NCBI GenBank assembly: GCA_046295455.1
Contig: JBKBNI010000007.1
Coordinates: 1-64,000, forward strand
DNA from: Thermaurantimonas sp046295455
GTDB taxonomy: Bacteria; Bacteroidota; Bacteroidia; Flavobacteriales; Schleiferiaceae
Direction: 5' to 3'
DNA length: 64,000 nt
In this document: positions 25,571 through 33,743 of the stretch, in pieces
Position numbering within the stretch: position 1 is the stretch's first letter
Layout of the letters: each line of letters begins with the position of its first letter
Translations under genes and position numbers: made by a program
Notes under the pieces: generated by a model
Databases searched by the model: none
What the model saw: only the letters and a program-made list of their open reading frames with translations
Told to the model about the DNA's origin: nothing

Positions 25571-27409
25571 TTAATCAAACAAGAGCGCTACACTGTTGTA
25601 CGTGATCGGATGGTAAGTGTCGCGGGCCTGGAGAAAAATTTCTTTGGCCCGATTTTTTTGATTTTGTTTGATCAATGCTTTGTAAAGCGGTATTAAGAAT
25701 TTTCGTCTTCCGGTAGTGGTCATAAATTCGACCAGGGTTTTATCCGCCGGTGTGTAATTGGTTTCTATACACAGCAGTAGCCAAATCGCCAGAATTTCAG
25801 CATTTCGCGAGTTTGTAAAGTTGAATTCTCTGTCGAGAGTACGCACCATATCATAGTCTACTTTTCCTCTTAGATTTTGTAAAAAATAGATGTACTCATG
25901 TGCTGACCAGTTTTTGGTAATTGGTGGTCTCTTGGTAGTGATAAACGAAGCGCAGATTCCCTCGATCATTGAAAAACGTGTGGACGAAGGTTTGTACACA
26001 GTCTCCGGCAATCCGGGTTCGTAGATCCATCGTTCTATCTCGAGTTCTTCCCACTCCTTTTTTTTAAGGAGATTTTTTTGCAGAAAATTCAGAAAATCTT
26101 CAGTGGTAACGCTCTGAAATTTAAAAGTCTCAAAGTATTTTTTTAGAAAGTCATCAAAGGCTTTTCGACCGACTTTGCGCTCCACTGTACGCAGGAAGAA
26201 GTAGCCCTTTTCGTACGCGATGGGGCCGACGGCGATATCGGGATCTTTGCCTTCGAGCTTTGCTTTGAGCAAGGTCTCCTCTTCAGGCAGCGCATCAAGG
26301 GCTTCTTTTAGTCTAGAATACGAAAGCTGAGCAAGCATCTCCCGAAATTCCTGACCATAGAGCTGCTCCATAATCCGAAGTTCTATATACACGGTAAAAC
26401 CTTCGTTCAGCCAGAAATCATTCCAGGTGGCATTGGTGACCAGATTGCCTGACCAGGAATGCGCTAGTTCGTGCGCTATGAGAGACACCAGCGATCGGTC
26501 GCCTGCGAGTATTGTGGGAGTGACAAATGTGAGGCGGGGATTTTCCATTCCCCCGAACGGGAATGATGGCGGTAACACCAGTAGGTCGTAGCGATCCCAT
26601 AGGTAGGGGCCATACAAATTTTCGGCAGCCTGAATCATTCGCTCCACTTCTGTAAATTCAAAGAGCGCCGAATCCACCATTTCGGGCTCTGCATATATCC
26701 CGGCCCTTTCGCTGATGGCTCTAAATTCAAAATCACCAACCGCCAACGCCATCAGATACGAAGGTATGGGCTGTGTCATACTAAAGGAGTACACACCATC
26801 AGGTGACTTCTGCTGAGGATTGGAAGCACTCATCAGCGCCAGAGTGCCGGCGGGTACTTTTACACGGGCATTGTAAGTGAACCGGATGGAGGGTGAATCC
26901 ATACACGGTAGCCATGATCTTGCAAGTATAGCCTGACTTTGAGTAAACAGGATAGGATATCGTCGTCCGGCAGTCTGGGATACTTCCAGCCACTGCAGGG
27001 CAGCCGGACGATCCAACGTCTCATAATCGATCACTATTTTCTGTACTCCCGGGTGCAACAATACTTTGATCCAGCCGCCCCGAATGCTGTCTTCCTCGTG
27101 TTCATCAAATGGGATCAGATGTCCGTCCTGATCTTTGATTGAGAGTATTCGAAGGCCGTTTTCGTCTAATATGAGCGTATCTTTTACATATTCAATATCC
27201 CATTGCGCACGGGCTTTTATTTTACGATGGTCGAAGTCGATTACAGCATCCCACTCCAGGTGGGTAAGCCGGGATCCAGATAAATCGGCGAAAGAGTGAG
27301 GATCATGTACTGAATTCATGTGAGTAAATTTATTTTTATCAGCGTTTATGCAGCTGTAGAGGTTACACAGCAGGGATAACAGGGCTGCACAAAGCTGCAT
27401 CCGTCTCAT
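25571..27409 (-). CDS. M1 family aminopeptidase (leukotriene A4 hydrolase-like)
   Basis: A 612-residue zinc aminopeptidase that releases N-terminal amino acids from peptides. The N-terminus is hydrophobic and ends LCNLYSC, a possible lipobox, so it may be a lipoprotein. The N-terminal saddle domain comes first; the substrate exopeptidase motif is GGMENPRLTF, the zinc site is HELAHSWSGN with the downstream NEG (FWLNEGFT), then the helical C-terminal domain typical of LTA4H (MTTTGRRKFLIPLYKAL; key RKFL). Length matches the group. It precedes the DUF5686 gene by 11 bases. It could act with the S46 peptidase in peptide use. Confidence 0.95.
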   Translation of the reverse strand: MRRMQLCAALLSLLCNLYSCINADKNKFTHMNSVHDPHSFADLSGSRLTHLEWDAVIDFDHRKIKARAQWDIEYVKDTLILDENGLRILSIKDQDGHLIPFDEHEEDSIRGGWIKVLLHPGVQKIVIDYETLDRPAALQWLEVSQTAGRRYPILFTQSQAILARSWLPCMDSPSIRFTYNARVKVPAGTLALMSASNPQQKSPDGVYSFSMTQPIPSYLMALAVGDFEFRAISERAGIYAEPEMVDSALFEFTEVERMIQAAENLYGPYLWDRYDLLVLPPSFPFGGMENPRLTFVTPTILAGDRSLVSLIAHELAHSWSGNLVTNATWNDFWLNEGFTVYIELRIMEQLYGQEFREMLAQLSYSRLKEALDALPEEETLLKAKLEGKDPDIAVGPIAYEKGYFFLRTVERKVGRKAFDDFLKKYFETFKFQSVTTEDFLNFLQKNLLKKKEWEELEIERWIYEPGLPETVYKPSSTRFSMIEGICASFITTKRPPITKNWSAHEYIYFLQNLRGKVDYDMVRTLDREFNFTNSRNAEILAIWLLLCIETNYTPADKTLVEFMTTTGRRKFLIPLYKALIKQNQKNRAKEIFLQARDTYHPITYNSVALLFD

Positions 27410-27491
27410 CTGGGTAAAATTATATAATTTATAATAGAGGTTCTAAAAATACGTATCATCTTTAGGTGGCAATGGGAGGTTTTTGAGATAA

Positions 27492-27893
27492 TCATTGTGA
27501 ATTCCTAGAAACACCAACCTTAGCCATGACCCATGACCACCCTGCTATCATGAGGACCCCGCCGATGGGTGTAACCGGTCCGAGCATCCGGACGGACAGA
27601 CCTGTAATGGCAGAGGTGCTCAGTATGTATATTGAAAATGAAAATAGAAATACTCCCGCTAAAGATAAGTACAGTCCTGTGCGAAAGATCGAAACAGCGT
27701 CATCAAGACGCTCGTACAATCCGAAGGCGACAAAGAGTACACCGTGCAATAGCTGATAAAAAACACCGGTTTTAAAACTTTCCAACGGCTGAGACGGGAG
27801 TCTATCCTTCAGGGCATGAGCCCCCAGGGCTCCCAATACGATGCCTGTGACCAGAAGTCCAAGGCCAATGAGAAGGAATCGGTTATTTTTCAT
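27492..27893 (-). CDS. DUF423 (YgdD-type) membrane protein
   Basis: A 133-residue integral membrane protein with four predicted helices. The opening RFLLIGLGLLVTGIVLGALG and AHALKDRLP, and the helix with YQLLHGVLFVAFGLYERL, are the DUF423 signature. Function unknown. A GTG lies two codons upstream (27899), but the ATG at 27893 is preferred. Its start overlaps the end of the DUF4476 gene, so the two are translated from one transcript. Confidence 0.9.
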   Translation of the reverse strand: MKNNRFLLIGLGLLVTGIVLGALGAHALKDRLPSQPLESFKTGVFYQLLHGVLFVAFGLYERLDDAVSIFRTGLYLSLAGVFLFSFSIYILSTSAITGLSVRMLGPVTPIGGVLMIAGWSWVMAKVGVSRNSQ

Positions 27894-28722
27894 TTTCACT
27901 CAGATATTGTAGGAACGATTGTTTGGAAAGGTCGAAGTCAAATACCGATATCAATGTCGAATAGTTGATTCGGTCTGTGGTGTATTCATAAGCCTCTTTG
28001 AGAAGCTGCAGACGCGTAAGATCGTAGGTTAGCAGTCGTGCAAGGATTAGAAGCTCTTGCGTAGTCGTTTGGTTTTTTTCGAAGTAATCTTTAATAGCCA
28101 TCATCTTTTCGAACTCAAATTCTGCATTGGAGACCTTTTGGACAACTTGCTCAAAGGATGAACTGATTGATTCGTTGTAAGAGGTATTTTGGTTCCCTGC
28201 GGTATCTTCCGGGTTTGGTGCCGGGTTTAGCGGTCTCTCTGTTTGCAAAGGAGGTATTTCGGACGTATCACCGGCTGGAGGTAAAGGAGGAATAACAGCA
28301 GGGACATGGACCGCTATCGGGGATTCTTTCACGGGTTCTTTTGACTTTAAAAAGTCGGATAATCGGATCCGGGTTTTTTCATTTACAACTGTTACTGAAT
28401 CCGGAACACCCGCCAGAATCCCACGGTAGAAGAGGGTGATTTTTCCGGTATTGCTCCTGTCAATGACATAATGATGAACATCCGTTGATTTTGGTAATTT
28501 CTTTTGAATGAGCGTGGAATCCCCTCTGAGGAGCACGAAGAATGTGTTTTGGTCCTTGTGGATGGGGGTGGAGACGGCTGTTTGCCAGCTGAGGGTATAT
28601 ACCACGGAGTCAATACCGAATGTAAATTCATGGCTCCCTGCGGATGTGATTACCAGCTGCTGACCTAAACTGACCAATGGAATAGAAACCATCAGGAGTT
28701 GGCCATACCTCAGTTTTCTCAT
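27883..28722 (-). CDS. DUF4476 domain protein, exported
   Basis: A 279-residue protein with an N-terminal signal peptide, a central proline-rich low-complexity linker (about residues 140-180) and a C-terminal DUF4476 domain (about 185-275) with FEKMMAIKDYFEKNQTTTQE (partial), ILARLLTYDLTRLQLLKEAY and YSTLISVFDFDLSKQSFLQYL (core FDFDLSKQSF). The domain is common in Bacteroidota; its function is unknown. It starts 2 bases after RNase Y stops and overlaps DUF423, so all three form one operon. Confidence 0.82.
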   Translation of the reverse strand: MRKLRYGQLLMVSIPLVSLGQQLVITSAGSHEFTFGIDSVVYTLSWQTAVSTPIHKDQNTFFVLLRGDSTLIQKKLPKSTDVHHYVIDRSNTGKITLFYRGILAGVPDSVTVVNEKTRIRLSDFLKSKEPVKESPIAVHVPAVIPPLPPAGDTSEIPPLQTERPLNPAPNPEDTAGNQNTSYNESISSSFEQVVQKVSNAEFEFEKMMAIKDYFEKNQTTTQELLILARLLTYDLTRLQLLKEAYEYTTDRINYSTLISVFDFDLSKQSFLQYLSENEK

Positions 28723-28724
28723 CC

Positions 28725-30266
28725 TTATTTGGCAATATTTACGGCTCTGGTTTCCCTAATTACGGTGACTTTTACCTGACCGGGATAGGTCATTTCGTTC
28801 TGGATTCTTTGAGAGATCTCAAACGAAAGTTCCTGAGAGCGCAAATCGTTGATTTTTTCGCTTTCTACCATGATTCGAAGCTCCCGACCAGCCTGAATGG
28901 CATAGGCCTTTGTGACACCTTCATAGCTCATTGCAAGATTTTCCAAGTCTTTGAGTCTTTGGAGATAGCTCTCCATGACCTGACGGCGAGCCCCTGGCCG
29001 TGCACCTGAGATTGCATCGCACACCTGGATGATAGGCGAATAAATGGAAGTCATTTCAATCTCATCGTGGTGTGCCCCTATTGCATTGCATACATCAGGT
29101 TTTTCACCAAATTTTTCAGCCCATTGCATACCAAGCAAGGCGTGAGGCAGGTCGGTATCTTCCATCGGGACTTTTCCGATATCGTGAAGCAAGCCGGCGC
29201 GTTTGGCGATTTTGGGGTTGAGACCAAGTTCGGAGGCCATTACGGCAGACAGGTTGGCCACCTCACGTGAATGCTGCAACAGATTCTGTCCGTAAGAAGA
29301 TCGATACTTCATACGACCAACGATTTTTACCAATTCAGGATGAAGTCCGTGAATACCTAGGTCTATGATGGTGCGCTTGCCGGTTTCGGCGATTTCATCC
29401 TCTATTTGCTTGGACACCTTGGCCACTACTTCTTCAATACGGGCCGGGTGAATGCGTCCGTCGGTCACGAGCCGGTGCAGTGATAGTCTGGCTATTTCCC
29501 TTCGTATCGGGTCGAAGCACGACAGAATGATGGCGTCAGGGGTGTCATCTACAATGATCTCTACTCCTGTAGCGGCTTCCAGAGCTCGGATATTTCGTCC
29601 TTCACGACCGATGATCCGGCCCTTTACTTCCTCATTGTCGATGGTAAATGCGGTGACGGCATTTTCTATAGCCGCCTCGGTACCGATTCGCTGGATGGTC
29701 TTGATGATGACTTTTCGCGCCTCCTGAGCTGCTGTCATTTTGGCCTCTTCCAGGGTATTCTGTATGTAGATCGCTGCCTGGCTCTTGGCTTCGTCTTTCA
29801 GGTTTTCGATGAGTTGGCTTTTGGCTTCCTCGACTGTGAGACCGCTGATGACCTGCAGCTGGTGTATCTGTGATTGTCTCAACTTCTCTACTTCTTGATT
29901 TTTGCGTTCCAGGGTTTCGGTCTGTCGGTCCAGAATCTCGAGTTTTCGGGAGAGTTCTTTTTCCTTGCGATTTATTTCTTCCAGCTGAGCATTGATGCGA
30001 GATTCTTTTTCTCGGATTTTCAATTCGATATCCTGAATTTTCTTTTCACGTGCCGATACGGATTTTTCATGTTGGTCTTTAAGCTCAAGAAATTTTTCCT
30101 TGGCCTGAAGGATTTTTTCTTTTTTCAGGGCTTCAGCTTCTTGTTCGGCCTGTCGCAGTATAGCGGAGCCTCTTTTGATCAGTCGTTTTTTAGCGATGCT
30201 GTGGCTGGCAAACCATCCTGCGGCCACGCCTGCAAGTAAGGATGTTACTGCAATTACAATTTCCAT
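28725..30266 (-). CDS. rny: Ribonuclease Y
   Basis: A 513-residue membrane-anchored endoribonuclease that starts mRNA decay. One N-terminal transmembrane helix (1-22), a long coiled coil (about 25-190), a KH RNA-binding domain with KGRIIGREGRNIRALEAATG, and an HD domain with NLLQHSREVA and AGLLHDIGKV (the HD metal pair). Length is normal for the family. It lies in a minus-strand run after zapA and the structured RNA at 30290-30481, and is followed by DUF4476 and DUF423. Confidence 0.97.
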   Translation of the reverse strand: MEIVIAVTSLLAGVAAGWFASHSIAKKRLIKRGSAILRQAEQEAEALKKEKILQAKEKFLELKDQHEKSVSAREKKIQDIELKIREKESRINAQLEEINRKEKELSRKLEILDRQTETLERKNQEVEKLRQSQIHQLQVISGLTVEEAKSQLIENLKDEAKSQAAIYIQNTLEEAKMTAAQEARKVIIKTIQRIGTEAAIENAVTAFTIDNEEVKGRIIGREGRNIRALEAATGVEIIVDDTPDAIILSCFDPIRREIARLSLHRLVTDGRIHPARIEEVVAKVSKQIEDEIAETGKRTIIDLGIHGLHPELVKIVGRMKYRSSYGQNLLQHSREVANLSAVMASELGLNPKIAKRAGLLHDIGKVPMEDTDLPHALLGMQWAEKFGEKPDVCNAIGAHHDEIEMTSIYSPIIQVCDAISGARPGARRQVMESYLQRLKDLENLAMSYEGVTKAYAIQAGRELRIMVESEKINDLRSQELSFEISQRIQNEMTYPGQVKVTVIRETRAVNIAK

Positions 30267-30289
30267 GTCGTTGTCAAAATAATTTAATA

Positions 30290-30481
30290 AAAAACCCGCA
30301 CTGAATGAGATGTCTAAACCCCTTTAGACACGTTTAGGAGGCCGGAGTAGCTTCAAGTTTTCGCTGGAAACCAACGTTTCATCGATGACGGGCATCGATT
30401 GCGACCTGCTTTAGTCTCTCCAGGCAGATTTCCTTATTGGATTTGCTGTTGAGTTTAGCACATAGTTCTTCAGTGCGGGCA
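30290..30481 (-). ncRNA. Structured RNA between zapA and rny, possible 6S RNA
   Basis: The roughly 190-base segment is closed by a perfect 11-bp stem: minus-strand CCCGCACTGAA (30469-30479) pairs with TTCAGTGCGGG (30295-30305), followed by TTTTTTATT. Inside are further hairpins: ATCGATG / CATCGAT near 30390, and GTCTAAA / TTTAGAC around 30313-30330. A stable RNA of this size with paired ends, just downstream of zapA, is the arrangement of 6S RNA (ssrS) in Enterobacteria. The family assignment is inference; no covariance search was possible. It could instead be a leader of rny. Confidence 0.55.
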
Positions 30482-30504
30482 GTAGGTTTTTTAAAAAAAG
30501 AACG

Positions 30505-30822
30505 TTAGGCTGATGGAATGTCCTGGACACCTGATTCGAGCATGGAATATATTTCAGATAGCTGATATTCGAGTTTTTGGGTTTCTTCATGTTGTTTTTT
30601 CTCAGCTGTCAGAAGCTTATTAGCCAGTTGGAGGGCGCACATGGCTAAAAGATCCTGCTTGGATGCCACATCGTAGTTTCGTTCGAGTGTGGTGATATTA
30701 TCCTCGATGATTTTCACCGCCTGGCGCACAATCTGTTCCTCTGCGCGTCGAATTTTCAGAGGATACCATCGACCAGCGATCTGAACTTTTATTTTTAAAT
30801 AGTCTCCGGAGTGTATTTCCAT
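30505..30822 (-). CDS. zapA: Cell division protein ZapA
   Basis: A 105-residue cytoplasmic protein that bundles FtsZ filaments at the division ring. The N-terminal globular part has IKVQIAGRWYPLKIRRAEEQ, a ZapA pattern (xxVxIxGxxYxIxxxxxEE), then VRQAVKIIEDNITTLERNY and a C-terminal coiled coil (DLLAMCALQLANKLL onward). It lies 6 bases after a short coiled-coil gene and upstream of the structured RNA. Confidence 0.93.
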   Translation of the reverse strand: MEIHSGDYLKIKVQIAGRWYPLKIRRAEEQIVRQAVKIIEDNITTLERNYDVASKQDLLAMCALQLANKLLTAEKKQHEETQKLEYQLSEIYSMLESGVQDIPSA

Positions 30823-30828
30823 AGATTT

Positions 30829-31116
30829 TTACTGCTCGATCAGGGCAAGACATTTATCAATTTCCCGCACCAATTCATTTATTTTTGATTTGGCCTGAAT
30901 TGAAAAGAGTTTTTCGCCTCGGTCCAAATCGTTTTGAAGGTTGCTTTGTTGTTCGATGAGCTCGGCGTTCTGACTTTGAAGTTCGGTCAGGCGCTTTCTC
31001 AACCGAATGATCTCGGCATTCATCCGAATATTTTCTTCCTTAAGAGAATTGCAGAGGTTCGTAACTTCTATTACTTTGATTTTTAGTTTGTTAACCAAAT
31101 TCTCCAGAGGATTCAT
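30829..31116 (-). CDS. Short coiled-coil protein upstream of zapA
   Basis: A 95-residue protein predicted to be almost entirely coiled coil (LVNKLKIKVIEVTNLCNSL, RLRKRLTELQSQNAELIEQQ), with no signal peptide. Its position immediately before zapA is typical of Bacteroidota, where a ZapB-like divisome partner is suggested. That role is inferred from context and shape; there is no diagnostic motif. It starts about 15 bases after the predicted transcription start. Confidence 0.8.
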   Translation of the reverse strand: MNPLENLVNKLKIKVIEVTNLCNSLKEENIRMNAEIIRLRKRLTELQSQNAELIEQQSNLQNDLDRGEKLFSIQAKSKINELVREIDKCLALIEQ

Positions 31117-31137
31117 ATCCGGCTTTCACCTTCGTGA

Positions 31138-31168
31138 CAAAGGTAGGCAGTGATGTGTTCACTTCAAA
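31138..31168 (-). promoter_or_regulatory. Promoter of the coiled-coil/zapA/rny transcript
   Basis: On the minus strand TTTG, exactly 19 bases, then TACCTTTG: a full match to the Bacteroidota consensus. Transcription would begin near 31131, about 15 bases before the ATG at 31116. Confidence 0.8.
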
Positions 31169-31316
31169 ACAAATAAACCAATGATGCAATCAAATTGATT
31201 AGTTGAATGATATTCAATACAATAGGTTTTTATAACAATTTACTTTACCGGAATTAAAGCCCGCTTTAAAGCATGGAAGGCGACCTGATGTTTCCGGCCT
31301 GTGTCTTGTTGCCGGT

Positions 31317-32819
31317 CTATGCTCTGATCATTTTGTTGAGTTGGTCGGCGATTTTACGGTCATTTGACAATCGAGGCAGTTTGTTCTGTCCTCCGAGCTT
31401 GCCCATAGATTTCATGTAAAGATTGAAAGTATTTTTCGGAAGTATGCGCACCACGGCCGGTCTGAGAATTTTTCCTTCGATCAAATCCCGGTAATACACA
31501 TTTTTTTGCTGTAGAGAGGTATCCAGTACTTCGGAAAACTTCTCGATATCTTCAGGTAATTCATCAAATTCGATCCACCACTCGTGATAGGGTAGCCCAC
31601 CTTCTGGCGGGGTCACCTGGGGTGCTACGGTAAATTCATTGATCCTGCCTCCGTGTGCTTTCAGCGCCTGCTGTACGGCATATTCCACCTCACTTGCAAT
31701 GACATGCTCGCCAAAGGACGAAATAAAGTGCTTTATCCTTCCGGTCACACGGATACGAGGCGGTTGGGTTGAGACAAATTCGATGGTGTCACCTATATTA
31801 TAGCCCCATAGTCCGGCGTTGGTGTTTAATATCAAGACATAGTTGACTCCGGTTTTTACTTCTCCGATATGGTATCTGGGGGGATTGGGCTCAAAAAAAG
31901 CGTCAGCCGGGATAAATTCAAAAAAAATACCTCCGTCGAGTACCAAAAGCATGCCGCTGCTGTCTGGCTGGTCCTGATATGCGATAAAACCTTCGCTGGC
32001 AGGATAGAGTTCTAATGTGTCTATGGGCTTCCCAATCAACTTATCAAAAACTTTCTTGTAAGGTTCAAAAGACACACCGCCGATGACCAAAAGAGAGAAG
32101 TTCGGAAATACCTCTGACACACACGACTTTCCAGTATATTTGAGCAGCCGCTCGAAGTACATCTGAACCCAGGGAGGAATGCCGCTGATCAGTCGCATAT
32201 CTTCCCTGGCGGTCTCCCGCACAATCGCATCGACCTTTTCTTCCCAGTCGTCGATGCAGTTGGTCTCCCAGGTGGGCATTCGGTTTTTTTGAAGGTATCC
32301 CGGCACATAATGCGCCACAATACCGGACAGCCGACCTGTTTTGATCCCTGCCGTTTCGGTCAGAATCGGACTTCCCTGTAAAAAGATCATCTTGCCGTCT
32401 ACAAAGTCTGCATTGCCGCGATGGTGTATGTAGTGCAACAGCATGTTGCGGGTGGCGCTGATATGGTATTGAATGGATTCACGGCTGATGGGAATGTACT
32501 TAACCCCGGAGGTAGTGCCGGATGTTTTGGCAAAATAGAGAGGCTTCTCAGGCCAGAGTACATCCGTCTTGCCGGACTTGATGCACTCGATATAGGGTCT
32601 GAGACCTTCATAATCCCTGATGGGAATATTTTTCTTAAAATCGATGTAATCGCGGATCTGAGTGAAATTGTGGTCCTTTCCAAACTGCGTGTCCCTGGCT
32701 TTGCTGACCAACTTCAGCATCCACCTGAGTTGTGTTTCTTCAGGATGCGATGACCAGCGTCGGGTCGATCGGACGATGTGTGCTGCATACACTCGGGCGA
32801 GAAGGGATTTTAATGACAT
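31317..32819 (-). CDS. GH3 family acyl-adenylate-forming protein
   Basis: A 500-residue member of the GH3 family (ANL superfamily), named for plant auxin-responsive acyl acid-amido synthetases. Motifs: TSGTTSGVKYIPIS (ATP-binding loop), LELYPASEGFIAYQD, and TGRIKHFISSFGEHV near the hinge. It probably activates a carboxylic acid with ATP and joins it to an amine, but the bacterial substrate is unknown. No signal peptide. It starts 8 bases after the M23-like gene and probably shares its mRNA. Confidence 0.92.
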   Translation of the reverse strand: MSLKSLLARVYAAHIVRSTRRWSSHPEETQLRWMLKLVSKARDTQFGKDHNFTQIRDYIDFKKNIPIRDYEGLRPYIECIKSGKTDVLWPEKPLYFAKTSGTTSGVKYIPISRESIQYHISATRNMLLHYIHHRGNADFVDGKMIFLQGSPILTETAGIKTGRLSGIVAHYVPGYLQKNRMPTWETNCIDDWEEKVDAIVRETAREDMRLISGIPPWVQMYFERLLKYTGKSCVSEVFPNFSLLVIGGVSFEPYKKVFDKLIGKPIDTLELYPASEGFIAYQDQPDSSGMLLVLDGGIFFEFIPADAFFEPNPPRYHIGEVKTGVNYVLILNTNAGLWGYNIGDTIEFVSTQPPRIRVTGRIKHFISSFGEHVIASEVEYAVQQALKAHGGRINEFTVAPQVTPPEGGLPYHEWWIEFDELPEDIEKFSEVLDTSLQQKNVYYRDLIEGKILRPAVVRILPKNTFNLYMKSMGKLGGQNKLPRLSNDRKIADQLNKMIRA

Positions 32820-32827
32820 TTACTTAC

Positions 32828-33685
32828 TCAAAAATTGATGAAGAGTTGAGGGTTCATCGGCTGACCTTTTTGCCATAACTCAAATGCAAATATGGGTCTG
32901 CTCTCTGCTTCGTTTGAGCTTTCTACAAATGAAATTACTTCTCCTGTTTGCACTGTCTGACCTTTGCGCTTCAGCGGAAAAGCCAGATTTCGATACACGG
33001 AGATGAGATCGTTGGCATGTTGGACGATGACTACATGATTCCAGGTGGGGCTGAATTCAGAAAATATGATCGTGCCGTCGAATACGGACTTGACTGCCTC
33101 CGAATTTCCGGTCACAATTTCCAGGTGGTAGCGCTGGTTTTCAGAATCAAATGCATTGATCACGGTGCCTTTTACGGGTCTGAAGAGCAGAAGGGCGGAA
33201 ATAAACTGCTCTCTGCTGATTGGTTGGAGGTTATACATCTCTTCGAGTTCGATTTCATACCGAAGGATGCTGTCGTTTTTTCCGATGCTCAGGTCCACGG
33301 ATCTGGTGGTCTCCTCGGATAGTTTACGGATATCAATGCTGTCAGAGAGGATGTCAATTTCGCCGTTGATGACTGCGCGGATGGTTTTCAGGTAGTGCTC
33401 GGTATATTGCATCTGTTTTTCGAGCGAATCTGCGGTGCGGGCATTTTGAATAGCCAGGCGCTTTAGTTCCGTACTGGAATATCCCGGAATCAACTCTTTC
33501 AAAGGTGTAAATGCTATAATAAAGGTCGTAGCGATCACCAACAGCAAACTTCCTCCCGCAACCAGTGTAAAAACAATGGGCTTGGTGAGCTTCACTGAAA
33601 GTCGTTCCTCAAAATTCTCGTCGTTGAGGATGACAAGTCTGTAGCGGTTTTTAAAGGATTTAGATAATCTACTTCGAAGCGACAT
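32828..33685 (-). CDS. Degenerate M23 (LytM-type) peptidase-like protein
   Basis: A 285-residue inner-membrane protein facing the periplasm: cytoplasmic N-terminus, one transmembrane helix (about 37-58), a coiled coil (about 70-130), and a C-terminal LytM fold (about 165-285). The zinc ligands of active M23 enzymes are not intact: the HxxxD site reads HLEIV and the HxH site reads FAFELW. It is therefore probably non-catalytic, like EnvC/NlpD, which activate amidases at division. That role is inferred. Operon with GH3; a -7 element abuts its start. Confidence 0.85.
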   Translation of the reverse strand: MSLRSRLSKSFKNRYRLVILNDENFEERLSVKLTKPIVFTLVAGGSLLLVIATTFIIAFTPLKELIPGYSSTELKRLAIQNARTADSLEKQMQYTEHYLKTIRAVINGEIDILSDSIDIRKLSEETTRSVDLSIGKNDSILRYEIELEEMYNLQPISREQFISALLLFRPVKGTVINAFDSENQRYHLEIVTGNSEAVKSVFDGTIIFSEFSPTWNHVVIVQHANDLISVYRNLAFPLKRKGQTVQTGEVISFVESSNEAESRPIFAFELWQKGQPMNPQLFINF

Positions 33686-33690
33686 TGCGG

Positions 33691-33698
33691 CAAAATTA
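33691..33698 (-). promoter_or_regulatory. Candidate -7 element of the M23-like/GH3 operon
   Basis: TAATTTTG on the minus strand, 5 bases before the ATG. It matches TAnnTTTG; the -33 TTG is absent. If used, the mRNA is nearly leaderless. Confidence 0.4.
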
Positions 33699-33743
33699 TC
33701 TAAAAGTAATTGGAATATTACGAGGTGTTACGAATTTTACAAT

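Noticed and set aside
31240..31280. TTAAAGC CC GCTTTAA palindrome after GH3 as a terminator
   Set aside because: The stem has a two-base loop and no T run follows on the minus strand.
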